From: Bradyrhizobium sp. 21
Lineage (GTDB): Bacteria > Pseudomonadota > Alphaproteobacteria > Rhizobiales > Xanthobacteraceae
Assembly (NCBI RefSeq): GCF_023073335.1
Contig: NZ_JADPJG010000033.1
Location: 57,482 to 92,087 of the forward strand
Reading direction: 5' to 3'
Length of the DNA stretch: 34,606 nt
This document shows positions 25,349-31,172 of the stretch, in pieces. The notes under the pieces are model-generated. The model did not search any database, was not told the DNA's origin, and was given only the letters and a program-made list of their open reading frames with translations. The stretch's first letter is position 1; the number at the start of each line of letters is the position of its first letter. The position numbers and the translations under genes are program-made.

Positions 25349-26110
25349 TCAATTACCGACAAAGGGCCCGAGGGTTTCGCCGATGTCGTGGCGGATCACG
25401 AGGTCGGCGATGTCGTCCTGCTCGGTCGGCTCGCGGTTGATGATCACCAGACGTGCACCTGATCTCTTCGCCATCATCGGAAAGCCCGCGGCCGGCCATA
25501 CGACCAGCGAGGAACCGATCGCGATGAAGAGGTCGCAGGCTTGCGACAGCGCGGTCGCCCGCTGCATTTCGTCCTCGGGCATCATCTGGCCGAAGGAGAT
25601 CGTGGCGGTCTTCACCGGCTCGTCGCACGCGGTACAGTTGGGCGCGGCGCCCTCCTCGTCGAAGCGGCGCTTCACCCAGTCCAGTGGATAGGCCTGCCCA
25701 CATCCGATGCAGCGCGCATAAGTGGTATTGCCGTGAAGTTCGATCACGTGATCGCTGGCGAAGCCGGAGGCCTGGTGCAGATTGTCGATGTTCTGGGTGA
25801 TGATCGCGGGAACCTTCCCGGCGCGGTAGAGCGAGGCGAGCGCGCGATGGCCGCGGCCGGGCTTGGCCGCCGCAAAGACCTCCTCCATCGCAAAGCGCCG
25901 GCGCCAGGATTCGTCGCGCGCCTCCTGGCTCGCGACAAACTCGTCGAACGGGATCGGGCGGTTGCGCGTCCAAAGTCCGCCCGGCGACCGGAAGTCGGGG
26001 ATGCCGCATTCGGTCGAGATGCCGGCGCCGGTGAACGGCACGATCCGTTTGGCTTCGGCGATCATGTCGCCGAGATGGTCGACGCCGCTGCGAAGATCCG
26101 ATGCAATCAA
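25349..26110 (-). CDS. cobB: NAD-dependent protein deacylase, Sir2 family
   Basis: This encodes 253 aa. It removes acyl groups from lysines with NAD. Visible are the Rossmann motif PFTGAGISTECGIPDFRSPG, the ribose loop TQNIDNLHQASG, the catalytic His126 (ELHGNTTYARC), and four zinc cysteines at 134, 137, 159 and 162 (CIGC and CTAC). GSSLVVWPAAGF and IINREPTEQD follow. The start is either GTG at 26113 or TTG at 26110; GGAGG is five bases from the TTG but only two from the GTG, so TTG is preferred. The metabolic target in this organism is probably acetyl-CoA synthetase (inference). It shares no operon with the cold-shock gene. Confidence 0.93.
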   Translation of the reverse strand: MIASDLRSGVDHLGDMIAEAKRIVPFTGAGISTECGIPDFRSPGGLWTRNRPIPFDEFVASQEARDESWRRRFAMEEVFAAAKPGRGHRALASLYRAGKVPAIITQNIDNLHQASGFASDHVIELHGNTTYARCIGCGQAYPLDWVKRRFDEEGAAPNCTACDEPVKTATISFGQMMPEDEMQRATALSQACDLFIAIGSSLVVWPAAGFPMMAKRSGARLVIINREPTEQDDIADLVIRHDIGETLGPFVGN

Positions 26111-26381
26111 CACGACCTCCCGTTTTTTGCCGATTTGCTTTTCGCGCTAGCTACAACATGCGCAAGCGACAAGATTGTTGACGCTGTTATCCACTGCCGC
26201 GCAAGCCGTGGTCGGCAATTTTTTCCGCCCTTCGCTTATCACAATCCTGCAATGTCTCCTCCCCATTGACGCCCCAATCAGAAGCGCCAATGCATGTGTA
26301 AGATGCGACTCAACATGATGCGGCGGCGGCGCTTGAGTTCAGTCGTGCACACATGGTTCAGGTGTAACCGAGGGGATGGAC

Positions 26382-26546
26382 ATGACCGAAGACGAACAAC
26401 GCAAGATCCGCGAACGTGAAGAGATCGCCGCCCGTGTCGCCGCCTTCCGTGCCACGCAGGAAAAATTCAAGCGCGAGCGTGACGAGTATTTCGTGTCGAC
26501 GCTCGACAACGCGCGCAAGGTGGAGCGGCCCTCGCTCTGGCCGTAA
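26382..26546 (+). CDS. Small charged helical protein, function unknown
   Basis: This encodes 54 aa (MTEDEQRKIREREEIAARVA, AFRATQEKFKRERDEYFVST, LDNARKVERPSLWP). Almost the whole chain predicts one amphipathic, highly charged helix. The ATG at 26382 has GAGGGG six bases upstream; an in-frame ATG at 26376 is less well placed. A strong terminator follows 25 bases after the stop. It is a likely Bradyrhizobium-wide small protein, with no named domain. Confidence 0.75.
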   Translation: MTEDEQRKIREREEIAARVAAFRATQEKFKRERDEYFVSTLDNARKVERPSLWP

Positions 26547-26571
26547 GACACGCCTGATCAACACGCATGGA

Positions 26572-26600
26572 AAAAGCCCGGAGCGTCGCTCCGGGCTTTT
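26572..26600. terminator. Strong intrinsic terminator, works in both directions
   Basis: Perfect 13-bp arms aaaagcccggagc (26572-26584) and gctccgggctttt (26588-26600) with a 3-base loop. The A-run and T-run flank the stem, so it serves the small gene at 26382 (plus) and the convergent gene at 26629 (minus). Confidence 0.9.
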
Positions 26601-26628
26601 CATTTGTTCCGCGTTATGTGTTCAACCC

Positions 26629-26922
26629 TTACCAGTGACGGTAATAATGGCGGCGGTGGTAGTACGGTCCATCGCCATAATAAGCATACGGGCCGGGGCC
26701 GTACGCATAGGCCGGTCCGCCATAATAGCCATACCCGGGGCCGTAGCCGTAGCCATAAGGATGGGACGCAGCGACGGCGCCCGCGGTGATCGCGCCGGCG
26801 GCGAGGCCGAATGCGAGGCCCGGACCAATGCCGCGGCCGCGCGCCTCGGCGGGCGCAGGCGCCGCGATCGCGGTCACGCCGACGGCCGCAACGGTCGCAA
26901 GAACTGCCAGTGTCTTCTTCAT
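26629..26922 (-). CDS. Exported glycine/tyrosine-rich protein
   Basis: This encodes 97 aa. A signal peptide (MKKTLAVLATVAAVGVTAIA, cleavage after APAEA near residue 27) is followed by a Gly/Ala membrane-like stretch (GPGLAFGLAAGAITAGAVAA). A Tyr/Gly/Pro repeat region follows (GYGYGPGYGYYGG, YAYGPGPYAYY) and the protein ends with a His/Arg/Tyr tail (YYHRRHYYRHW). The low-complexity part suggests a surface or cell-wall-associated role, and the His-rich end could bind metal (both inference). AAGGAG lies at ideal distance from the ATG. It is terminated by the shared hairpin at 26572. Confidence 0.8.
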   Translation of the reverse strand: MKKTLAVLATVAAVGVTAIAAPAPAEARGRGIGPGLAFGLAAGAITAGAVAASHPYGYGYGPGYGYYGGPAYAYGPGPYAYYGDGPYYHRRHYYRHW

Positions 26923-27032
26923 GATCTTCTCCTTCATATTCGCAGAGACAACGCCGGCGCAGTGCGATGGTTGCGCGCAGCTTGCGGAACCCAGCCGGGT
27001 CAAAAATTCTCGATCTGAGGGAACGAAACCGG

Positions 27033-27133
27033 CTTGGTGCGATTGGACCTGTAAGTGCGGAAGCCTCCGCTATCCGGTAGAGGCAACAGCACCAAGACCC
27101 CGTCAGTATCCTCCGCGATGCTGGCGGGGTTTT
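27033..27133 (+). ncRNA. Candidate structured RNA ending in an intrinsic terminator
   Basis: Three stacked elements abut. A closing stem cttggtgc (27033-27040) pairs with gcaccaag (27089-27096). Inside it, gcgga/tccgc (27057-27061 with 27066-27070, loop agcc) competes with gcctc/gaggc (27063-27067 with 27080-27084). Immediately after, accccgtcagtatc (27097-27110) pairs with gatgctggcggggt (27117-27130), 14 pairs including two G-U, followed by tttc. The terminator ends 71 bases before the GTG of the 76-aa gene at 27204, so it is either a free small RNA or a leader/attenuator. No Rfam family is recognised. Confidence 0.45.
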
Positions 27134-27153
27134 CAGTTTCACGGAGAGAAAAT

Positions 27154-27176
27154 GGCAGCAGACGATCGTTGCTGCC
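27154..27176 (+). promoter_or_regulatory. Leader hairpin upstream of the 27204 gene
   Basis: Arms ggcagca (27154-27160) and tgctgcc (27170-27176) enclose gacgatcgt. It lies between the upstream terminator and the ribosome binding site and may affect translation or form part of a leader switch. Confidence 0.35.
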
Positions 27177-27203
27177 AGCGGGGCGGATGCCAAGGAGGAA
27201 AGA

Positions 27204-27434
27204 GTGCCCATATCCGCGTTGCTGGCGCGTATCCGCAGGCTCGTTCCCAGATCCGGTGACGAGCATTATGACGAGATCGTCCGCAGTTTCGGTGTCGGCG
27301 CGTTGCGCCCGCCTCCGACGCCGATGAGCGACGGCGAGCTGGCGCGGGCCATTGCCGAGTTCCTCAAGGATCGGCCGTCGAGCGGTTCCGTGGCGACCCT
27401 CGGCCGCCGGCTCGACCCCTCCTCTCCACTCTGA
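27204..27434 (+). CDS. Small protein, GTG start, function unknown
   Basis: This encodes 76 aa (MPISALLARIRRLVPRSGDE, HYDEIVRSFGVGALRPPPTP). It has an amphipathic basic start, then a mixed charged region (MSDGELARAIAEFLKDRPSS), and no membrane helix or signal peptide. The ribosome binding site is ideal (AAGGAGG, six bases before the GTG). A terminator-type structure and a hairpin lie in its leader. Between its stop and the next gene is an EcfG-type promoter. No domain is recognised. Confidence 0.7.
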   Translation: MPISALLARIRRLVPRSGDEHYDEIVRSFGVGALRPPPTPMSDGELARAIAEFLKDRPSSGSVATLGRRLDPSSPL

Positions 27435-27465
27435 CAGATCGCCTGGAACGCTTCGTCCGGTGTGG

Positions 27466-27490
27466 GGAACAAACCTTTCGCGCACATGTT
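27466..27490 (+). promoter_or_regulatory. EcfG-type (general stress sigma) promoter, variant -10
   Basis: GGAAC (27466-27470), 16 bases, then TGTT (27487-27490), close to the alphaproteobacterial EcfG consensus GGAAC-N16/17-CGTT. The predicted transcript start is about 24 bases upstream of the microprotein ATG at 27521. Confidence 0.5.
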
Positions 27491-27520
27491 GAGGTCGCTT
27501 CACACCAAGCGAGACCTGAC

Positions 27521-27646
27521 ATGCCCGCGTGGCTCGAAATGTTGCTCAACCTGTCCGGCTATGCCGGCTTCGTGGCGCTCGCAACCCGCGGCACCGCTGG
27601 CCCGAGCAGTTCCGCCGACAAGCAGATCTATGGCGACGGCCGTTAA
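27521..27646 (+). CDS. Microprotein (41 aa), probably stress-induced
   Basis: The chain is MPAWLEMLLNLSGYAGFVAL followed by ATRGTAGPSSSADKQIYGDG and Arg: a hydrophobic helix then a short polar tail. It is preceded by an EcfG-type promoter at the right distance. The Shine-Dalgarno is weak. The stop codon overlaps that of the convergent gene (the two stops share TTAA at 27643-27646). Below usual length cut-offs, so probably unannotated. Confidence 0.5.
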   Translation: MPAWLEMLLNLSGYAGFVALATRGTAGPSSSADKQIYGDGR

Positions 27647-27840
27647 TTCGCGTGCGGCGCCTGGCCTGCCGTGCGCACCAGCCTGTCGGCCTTCACCGCG
27701 ACGCCGGTGTCCTCGAGCTGCGGCCGCAGCGAGAAGCTGATCACCACGAAAGCGAGACAGAACAGCGTGCCGACGATGGCGACGCGCCGGTAGGTGTGGC
27801 GGTCGCCTTGATAAAAGGACGGTTCTGAAAATGGTGTCAT
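27643..27840 (-). CDS. Small single-pass membrane protein, function unknown
   Basis: This encodes 65 aa: a polar N-terminus (MTPFSEPSFYQGDRHTYRRV), one helix (AIVGTLFCLAFVVISFSL, about residues 21-38) and a charged periplasmic tail (RPQLEDTGVAVKADRLVRTA). The ATG at 27840 is better than the ATG seven codons upstream because it fits the polar N-terminus. The ribosome binding site is weak. It converges on the 41-aa gene with overlapping stop codons. Confidence 0.7.
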   Translation of the reverse strand: MTPFSEPSFYQGDRHTYRRVAIVGTLFCLAFVVISFSLRPQLEDTGVAVKADRLVRTAGQAPHAN

Positions 27841-27986
27841 GACAAAACTGCTTTTTCGCAAAGTCGTTTTCTTTGACAGACACCTATCCCAACGCGCGGC
27901 AAGCGCAACGCGATTGGGCTTTTAACCTAACCGAATAGGGTTATCGGCTTCCCGGCAAGCTTCCGTTAGGAATTCGCGAAGCGCCT

Positions 27987-28367
27987 CTAGATCTCGGCGA
28001 GCAGCTTCAAGCTCGCGCGAAAGCCGAGGCTGCGATGGCCCGCGACCAGCACGGTGCCGAACACCTCGGCCGCGTCGTCGCTGAATGTCCCGGAGAAGCC
28101 GCTCGTCGCCTCCTCGCCGCCGAACAGCGGCCGGGTGAGGCCATCGGCCAACGGCGTATGCTGGTTGGTGGCAAGCGCGCCCTTCCAGGTACCGTGCTTC
28201 GAAGTGCCCTTCTTCGCAGCGCCGTTGCCGATCGTGTAGGAGCCGCGCGACCAGAAATAAGGCCCGCCGCCGAGCAGCACGCCGTCACGCAGGATCAGCA
28301 CGCCACTGTCGCGGCCCTTCACGCCGTCGAGCATGTGGATGTGGATGGAATAAAGCCCGTTCTTCAT
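27987..28367 (-). CDS. GrlR family regulatory protein
   Basis: This encodes 126 aa. The pattern MKNGLYSIHIHMLDGVKGRD, SGVLILRDGVLLGGGPYFWS, RGSYTIGNG, and the later KGALATNQHTPLADGLTRPL match GrlR, a small beta-barrel protein first known as a negative regulator of the enteropathogenic E. coli LEE genes, where it binds the activator GrlA. No GrlA-like gene is nearby, so its partner here is unknown. GrlR-like proteins in rhizobia are uncharacterised. The ATG at 28367 has only a weak ribosome binding site (GGGCG). Confidence 0.82.
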   Translation of the reverse strand: MKNGLYSIHIHMLDGVKGRDSGVLILRDGVLLGGGPYFWSRGSYTIGNGAAKKGTSKHGTWKGALATNQHTPLADGLTRPLFGGEEATSGFSGTFSDDAAEVFGTVLVAGHRSLGFRASLKLLAEI

Positions 28368-28574
28368 GTTGCGCCCGCCGCTGGAGCAACAATAGCGCCG
28401 GCGTGGGAGAGCGTCGAGACGATGGTGAGAGGGATCGGCCGTTTGCCGACCGCCTTTGTTCCAGCTTCGCCTGCCTTTCGTTCTCAAAGAACGAATCGGA
28501 ATAGAAGAAACCGGCACGAAGCAAGCCTTAACAATTCGTTTGCACGCAAACGAGCGCACCATCACAGCGCGCGA
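28368..28574. other. Upstream region of the GrlR-like gene with inverted repeats
   Basis: It holds palindrome copy A (28476-28502) and a second hairpin, tcgtttg (28536-28542) with caaacga (28547-28553). No gene is convincing here. Confidence 0.5.
28476..28502. repeat. GANTC-containing palindromic repeat, copy A
   Basis: It contains the perfect 8-bp hairpin ttcgttct/agaacgaa (28477-28484, 28488-28495). The 27-bp stretch matches copy B at 28854-28880 in 25 positions. It includes one GAATC site. Confidence 0.75.
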
Positions 28575-28712
28575 TCACATCGCGTTTTCGGATGTCGATC
28601 GCGTCGGCACCTGCGGCACCGACGGCCTGGCTTTGCGCAAGCGCGGATGCCGGTCGTACCAAACCAATTTTGCGATCTCGACGAACATCTCGAGAAACCA
28701 GCACGCATCCAT
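28575..28712 (-). CDS. Possible small protein (45 aa)
   Basis: The chain begins MDACWFLEMFVEIAKLVWYD and continues RHPRLRKARPSVPQVPTRST then SENAM: an amphipathic aromatic helix followed by a basic, proline-containing tail. GAGGGAG lies seven bases before the ATG at 28712, a good Shine-Dalgarno. There is no named family. It sits between the two palindromic repeat copies. Confidence 0.4.
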   Translation of the reverse strand: MDACWFLEMFVEIAKLVWYDRHPRLRKARPSVPQVPTRSTSENAM

Positions 28713-28844
28713 GTCGCGTCTCCCTCGCCTCATTTCGTAACGAGGACGGAGAACGCGACTGTGCGAAGCATCACGCCGGCTTGGCTTGCTTGGCTTGGAG
28801 CGGCCTGTCCCGCATCGACACAGAAGGCACGGCTTGTTCTGCAT

Positions 28845-28883
28845 CCGACTCCATTTCGTTCGCAAAGAACGAATCGGAGTCGG
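28845..28883. repeat. GANTC-containing palindromic repeat, copy B
   Basis: A larger imperfect palindrome: outer arms ccgactcc (28845-28852) and ggagtcgg (28876-28883), inner arms ttcgttc (28855-28861) and gaacgaa (28867-28873), loop gcaaa. It contains three GANTC sites (GACTC, GAATC, GAGTC). Confidence 0.75.
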
Positions 28884-28963
28884 GGAATCAATGCAAGCCG
28901 ATTGCTAACGATCGATGAAGGCGAGCGCAGTTGGCTGTTATCATCGACGCGGCGCGACGCGGA

Positions 28964-29116
28964 TCACGCCGCGCGCTTCACGGTGTTCTGCTCCGAAAAA
29001 TCCTTCTCCGAAAAGCAGTCGAGGATCTGAATGCGGAGCTCTTCCGCGGCCGGGCCCTCTAGCTTCCTGAGCTGATTCCAGAGCCTGATCACTTCGCGTT
29101 GTTTCTCGACGGTCAT
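28964..29116 (-). CDS. Small protein (50 aa), possibly SOS-regulated
   Basis: The chain is MTVEKQREVIRLWNQLRKLE, GPAAEELRIQILDCFSEKDF, SEQNTVKRAA: two predicted amphipathic helices, soluble. The ribosome binding site is excellent (GGAGGTGACC then ATG at 29116). A GTTC-N7-GTTC direct repeat of the alphaproteobacterial LexA-box type lies between plausible -35 and -10 hexamers upstream. Function unknown. Confidence 0.65.
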   Translation of the reverse strand: MTVEKQREVIRLWNQLRKLEGPAAEELRIQILDCFSEKDFSEQNTVKRAA

Positions 29117-29139
29117 GGTCACCTCCAAAGAGATGACCA

Positions 29140-29168
29140 ACTAGAACAAAATAAGAACGAAAAGTCCA
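29140..29168 (-). promoter_or_regulatory. Promoter with candidate LexA (SOS) box
   Basis: Minus strand: -35 TGGACT, 17 bases, -10 TCTAGT. GTTC-N7-GTTC (29158 to 29144) lies across the spacer and the -10. Alphaproteobacterial LexA binds this direct repeat. Such an 8-base pattern is expected about once by chance in this window, so the placement is the main support. Confidence 0.4.
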
Positions 29169-29306
29169 GTCCCTTCCGCGAAATTTTCCGAGCACGTCCC
29201 GCTCAGCCCTGTCGGCGCCGCGTCGACACCGCAGCCAAGTTGCGTTTTGGATTTTCAACCTTAAGTTTGAGGCATGGCTGGCGGCCAGGCGCTGAAATCC
29301 CATCGT

Positions 29307-29359
29307 CGTCAGCCAAAAGAGCCCCGGGCGCAAGCGCGGGGCTTTTCTTTTGGCTGACG
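29307..29359. terminator. Long composite hairpin / terminator
   Basis: Outer perfect 14-bp arms (29307-29320 with 29346-29359, cgtcagccaaaaga/tcttttggctgacg) enclose an inner GC stem gccccg/cggggc (29321-29326, 29337-29342), with ttt between. T-rich runs on both sides allow termination in either direction; on the minus strand it would end the DUF2934 transcript. Confidence 0.75.
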
Positions 29360-29470
29360 GCTTGATGCAAGCGGGTGGCCCCAGCGGCGGTCCGCGACAA
29401 CAGGCGTTGCCGTGGCCGAGCATCTCTTTCCGTCAGCCGCTGAATGCGAGCTCGTTGCGGCGCGCTGCCG

Positions 29471-29647
29471 TCAGACCGGCAAATTGTCGGACATTCCGGG
29501 CGGGACTTCGCCCTGTTCGGTCCGCTCGGCGAGAAGCTCCCTTTCGGCTTCGTACCAGAACGTGTCCATCGTCCCTGCGGGCTCGCCGGCCTCTTTCCAG
29601 AGGTGATAGGCGCGGCTTCGAATGTCTTCTTCACTCAGTCCAGCCAT
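29471..29647 (-). CDS. DUF2934 domain-containing protein
   Basis: This encodes 58 aa. The family pattern is complete: EDIRSRAYHLWKEAGEPAGT, then MDTFWYEAERELLAERTEQG. DUF2934 proteins are short, acidic and very common in Bradyrhizobium, of unknown function. The ATG at 29647 has AGGGAG eight bases upstream. The stretch to the HU-like gene upstream (same strand) is about 125 bp; no clear promoter was seen there. Confidence 0.9.
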   Translation of the reverse strand: MAGLSEEDIRSRAYHLWKEAGEPAGTMDTFWYEAERELLAERTEQGEVPPGMSDNLPV

Positions 29648-29772
29648 GTGACATCTCCCTTTCGGAAGCAAAGCCTGACACAGCCCGAGAGTTCCTTCCA
29701 GCGTGCAGCATCGCACGGCGGTCGCCGCGGCGCTTCGCGAAACGAAGCTGCCGCAACGACATAGCGAGCCGC

Positions 29773-30069
29773 TTAGACGGAGTCCTTGGCCACCTTCAAC
29801 GGCGAGGCCTTGACCGACTTGCTGGCGGGCTTCGCCGCGAACTGCATCGGCTCCTTGGTGAAGGGATTGACGCCCATGCGCGCTTCGGTCGCCGGCTTGT
29901 TCACCACCGACATCTTGGCGAAGCCGGGAATGACGAACTCGCCGGATTCGTTGAGCTCCTTGTAGCCGACCGTCGCCATGTACTCGATGACCGCCTTCAC
30001 GTCGTTCTTCGACAACTGCGTGCCCTCGGCAATTGCATCGATCAATTGAGTTTTGGTCATCTTCGCCAT
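29773..30069 (-). CDS. HU family DNA-binding protein with basic tail
   Basis: This encodes 98 aa. The helical N half (MTKTQLIDAIAEGTQLSKND) and the beta core (SGEFVIPGFAKMSVVNKPAT) are HU-like. The DNA arm has NPFTKE, with Pro in the intercalating position. The Arg-x-Gly-Arg-Asn pattern of standard HU reads ARMGVNP, so the arm is diverged. A Lys/Ala/Ser tail (KPASKSVKASPLKVAKDS) extends beyond normal HU length, like a histone-H1-type tail. It is a nucleoid protein; the divergence suggests a special, perhaps stationary-phase, role (inference). AAGGAAA precedes the ATG at 30069; an ATG three codons later is possible. Confidence 0.9.
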   Translation of the reverse strand: MAKMTKTQLIDAIAEGTQLSKNDVKAVIEYMATVGYKELNESGEFVIPGFAKMSVVNKPATEARMGVNPFTKEPMQFAAKPASKSVKASPLKVAKDSV

Positions 30070-30327
30070 GTCTGAATTTCCTTCTGTGCGCGCGAGCAGG
30101 CTTTGCTCAGGACGCGGTCCGACCGCGCAACGCGCTTCTGATTCATGCCAACTTTCATGAAGTGACGGGGCTTAAAACCCATCGAGGCCTAAAACGCAAG
30201 CAGGGGGTTCTGCGGGGGCCGGCCCACCCAGGAAAAATGCCGCTTGTTGCGCGGTTTTGGGATTGAACCATTCTCCCCCCCGGAGCGTCTAACTCTTTGA
30301 AGTCCCCAAGCTTCACCCCCATCAGAG

Positions 30328-30360
30328 AGCCCCGCTTCCCCCAGGCGGGGCTTTCGCTTT
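30328..30360 (+). terminator. Intrinsic terminator
   Basis: Arms agccccgc (30328-30335) and gcggggct (30345-30352), 9-base loop, then ttcgcttt. It points to the plus strand. Confidence 0.65.
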
Positions 30361-30466
30361 TGGCCGTGGCCGGGGGCACGATGCCGGTCAGGCCGGACAT
30401 AAGGTCTGCGACGGGGCCACCCCCATGACCCTCACAGGCAGGGTTCTCTTTTCAGGCCAAGTTCGG

Positions 30467-30472
30467 CATAAT
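30467..30472 (+). promoter_or_regulatory. Candidate -10 element of a leaderless gene
   Basis: CATAAT, five of six consensus bases, ends six bases before the A of the ATG at 30478. No Shine-Dalgarno is present. The -35 (TTCTCT at 30444) is poor. Confidence 0.35.
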
Positions 30473-30477
30473 GCGGC

Positions 30478-30663
30478 ATGGCAAAAACAAAAGTGACCTT
30501 CAAAACCGTCCGCATTGCAGACAACGACTGGAAAATCCTGGCGGATTACCCGGACAGCGAACAACGCGAAATCAAGGGCTTCACCAGCAAGGCGGATGCC
30601 GACGACTGGATCAACGGCGACCGCAAGATCGCGTGGCTCCGCTCCCAGGGATACGCCAAGTGA
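30478..30663 (+). CDS. Small conserved-type protein, function unknown
   Basis: This encodes 61 aa (MAKTKVTFKTVRIADNDWKI, LADYPDSEQREIKGFTSKAD, ADDWINGDRKIAWLRSQGYA). It is a compact alpha/beta-looking soluble domain with several Trp and Asp. Similar proteins of this length are common in Bradyrhizobium (from memory). There is no ribosome binding site; a -10-like CATAAT just upstream makes leaderless translation possible. A 6-bp GC hairpin (cccgcg/cgcggg, 30664-30678) follows directly. Confidence 0.75.
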   Translation: MAKTKVTFKTVRIADNDWKILADYPDSEQREIKGFTSKADADDWINGDRKIAWLRSQGYAK

Positions 30664-30782
30664 CCCGCGTTGCGCGGGCTCACCTCGTCGTGAAACCTGT
30701 GACCGGGCATGCGTCGTTGAGACTTCAGTAACCTAACCCCTCCAAGCTCGGTTCAGTAACCGTTGCGTTGGAGTACCCCACA

Positions 30783-31085
30783 GTGCTGGATTTTCACGAG
30801 CTGCGCGAACTCGCGGCTGACGTTCGCGTGTTTGTCGACATCGCCGAAGACAAGGCCGAAGCGCTTTGCGCGGTCATCGCGGCCTATGATGTGGTGCTCG
30901 CGATCTTCCCGTCCGAACAGGGCATGGGCCTCCACGTCATCAAGGGCGGCGAGATCCTGGACCAGATCGCGAGATCACGGACCCACGCGACATACAGCCA
31001 CACGGCCATCGCGGTCCCCGACCTCGAGCATGCGGAAGTGCTCAAGCACCTGACGGCCCCGGTCGCGCAACGGATCGCAGCCTAG
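30783..31085 (+). CDS. Soluble protein, function unknown
   Basis: This encodes 100 aa (MLDFHELRELAADVRVFVDI, AEDKAEALCAVIAAYDVVLA, IFPSEQGMGLHVIKGGEILD). An alternating helix and strand pattern with Asp/Glu-rich segments and a C-terminal helix; no signal peptide. The GTG at 30783 is preferred because GGAG lies nine bases before it. The frame also reaches a TTG at 30768 without a ribosome binding site. No family is recognised. A promoter of EcfG type lies just after the gene. Confidence 0.7.
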   Translation: MLDFHELRELAADVRVFVDIAEDKAEALCAVIAAYDVVLAIFPSEQGMGLHVIKGGEILDQIARSRTHATYSHTAIAVPDLEHAEVLKHLTAPVAQRIAA

Positions 31086-31119
31086 ACGAGAATTTCTTGG
31101 CTCCGGACCGCCCGGTTTA

Positions 31120-31144
31120 GGAACAGGGCTTCTGCGCTCCCGTT
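31120..31144 (+). promoter_or_regulatory. EcfG-type (general stress sigma) promoter, exact consensus
   Basis: GGAAC (31120-31124), 16 bases, CGTT (31141-31144): an exact match to the EcfG consensus of alphaproteobacteria. The expected start of transcription is about 20 bases before the ATG at 31173. Confidence 0.7.
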
Positions 31145-31172
31145 GGCCCACACAACCAATCAGGAGCTTGAG

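Larger units (their letters stand above)
30070..30477. other. Intergenic region upstream of the HU-like gene
   Basis: No gene is convincing in these 408 bp. It includes the HU leader and promoter (a TTGCGT ... TTTTAA pair is possible on the minus strand). A plus-strand terminator (30328-30360) has no obvious gene in front, so it may end an unannotated transcript. Confidence 0.4.

Noticed and set aside
20363..27934. 13-base word TTAACCTAACCGA at 20363-20375 and 27922-27934
   Set aside because: Many shared 13-mers are expected by chance in a window of this size; no other common context was found.
29671..29695. GGAAC upstream of the DUF2934 gene as an EcfG promoter
   Set aside because: At 16 bases the -10 reads GCTT, not CGTT, so the match fails.
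30259..30269. T-arm-like GGTTCAATCCC on the minus strand
   Set aside because: No acceptor, anticodon or D-arm can be folded around it, so it is not a tRNA gene.
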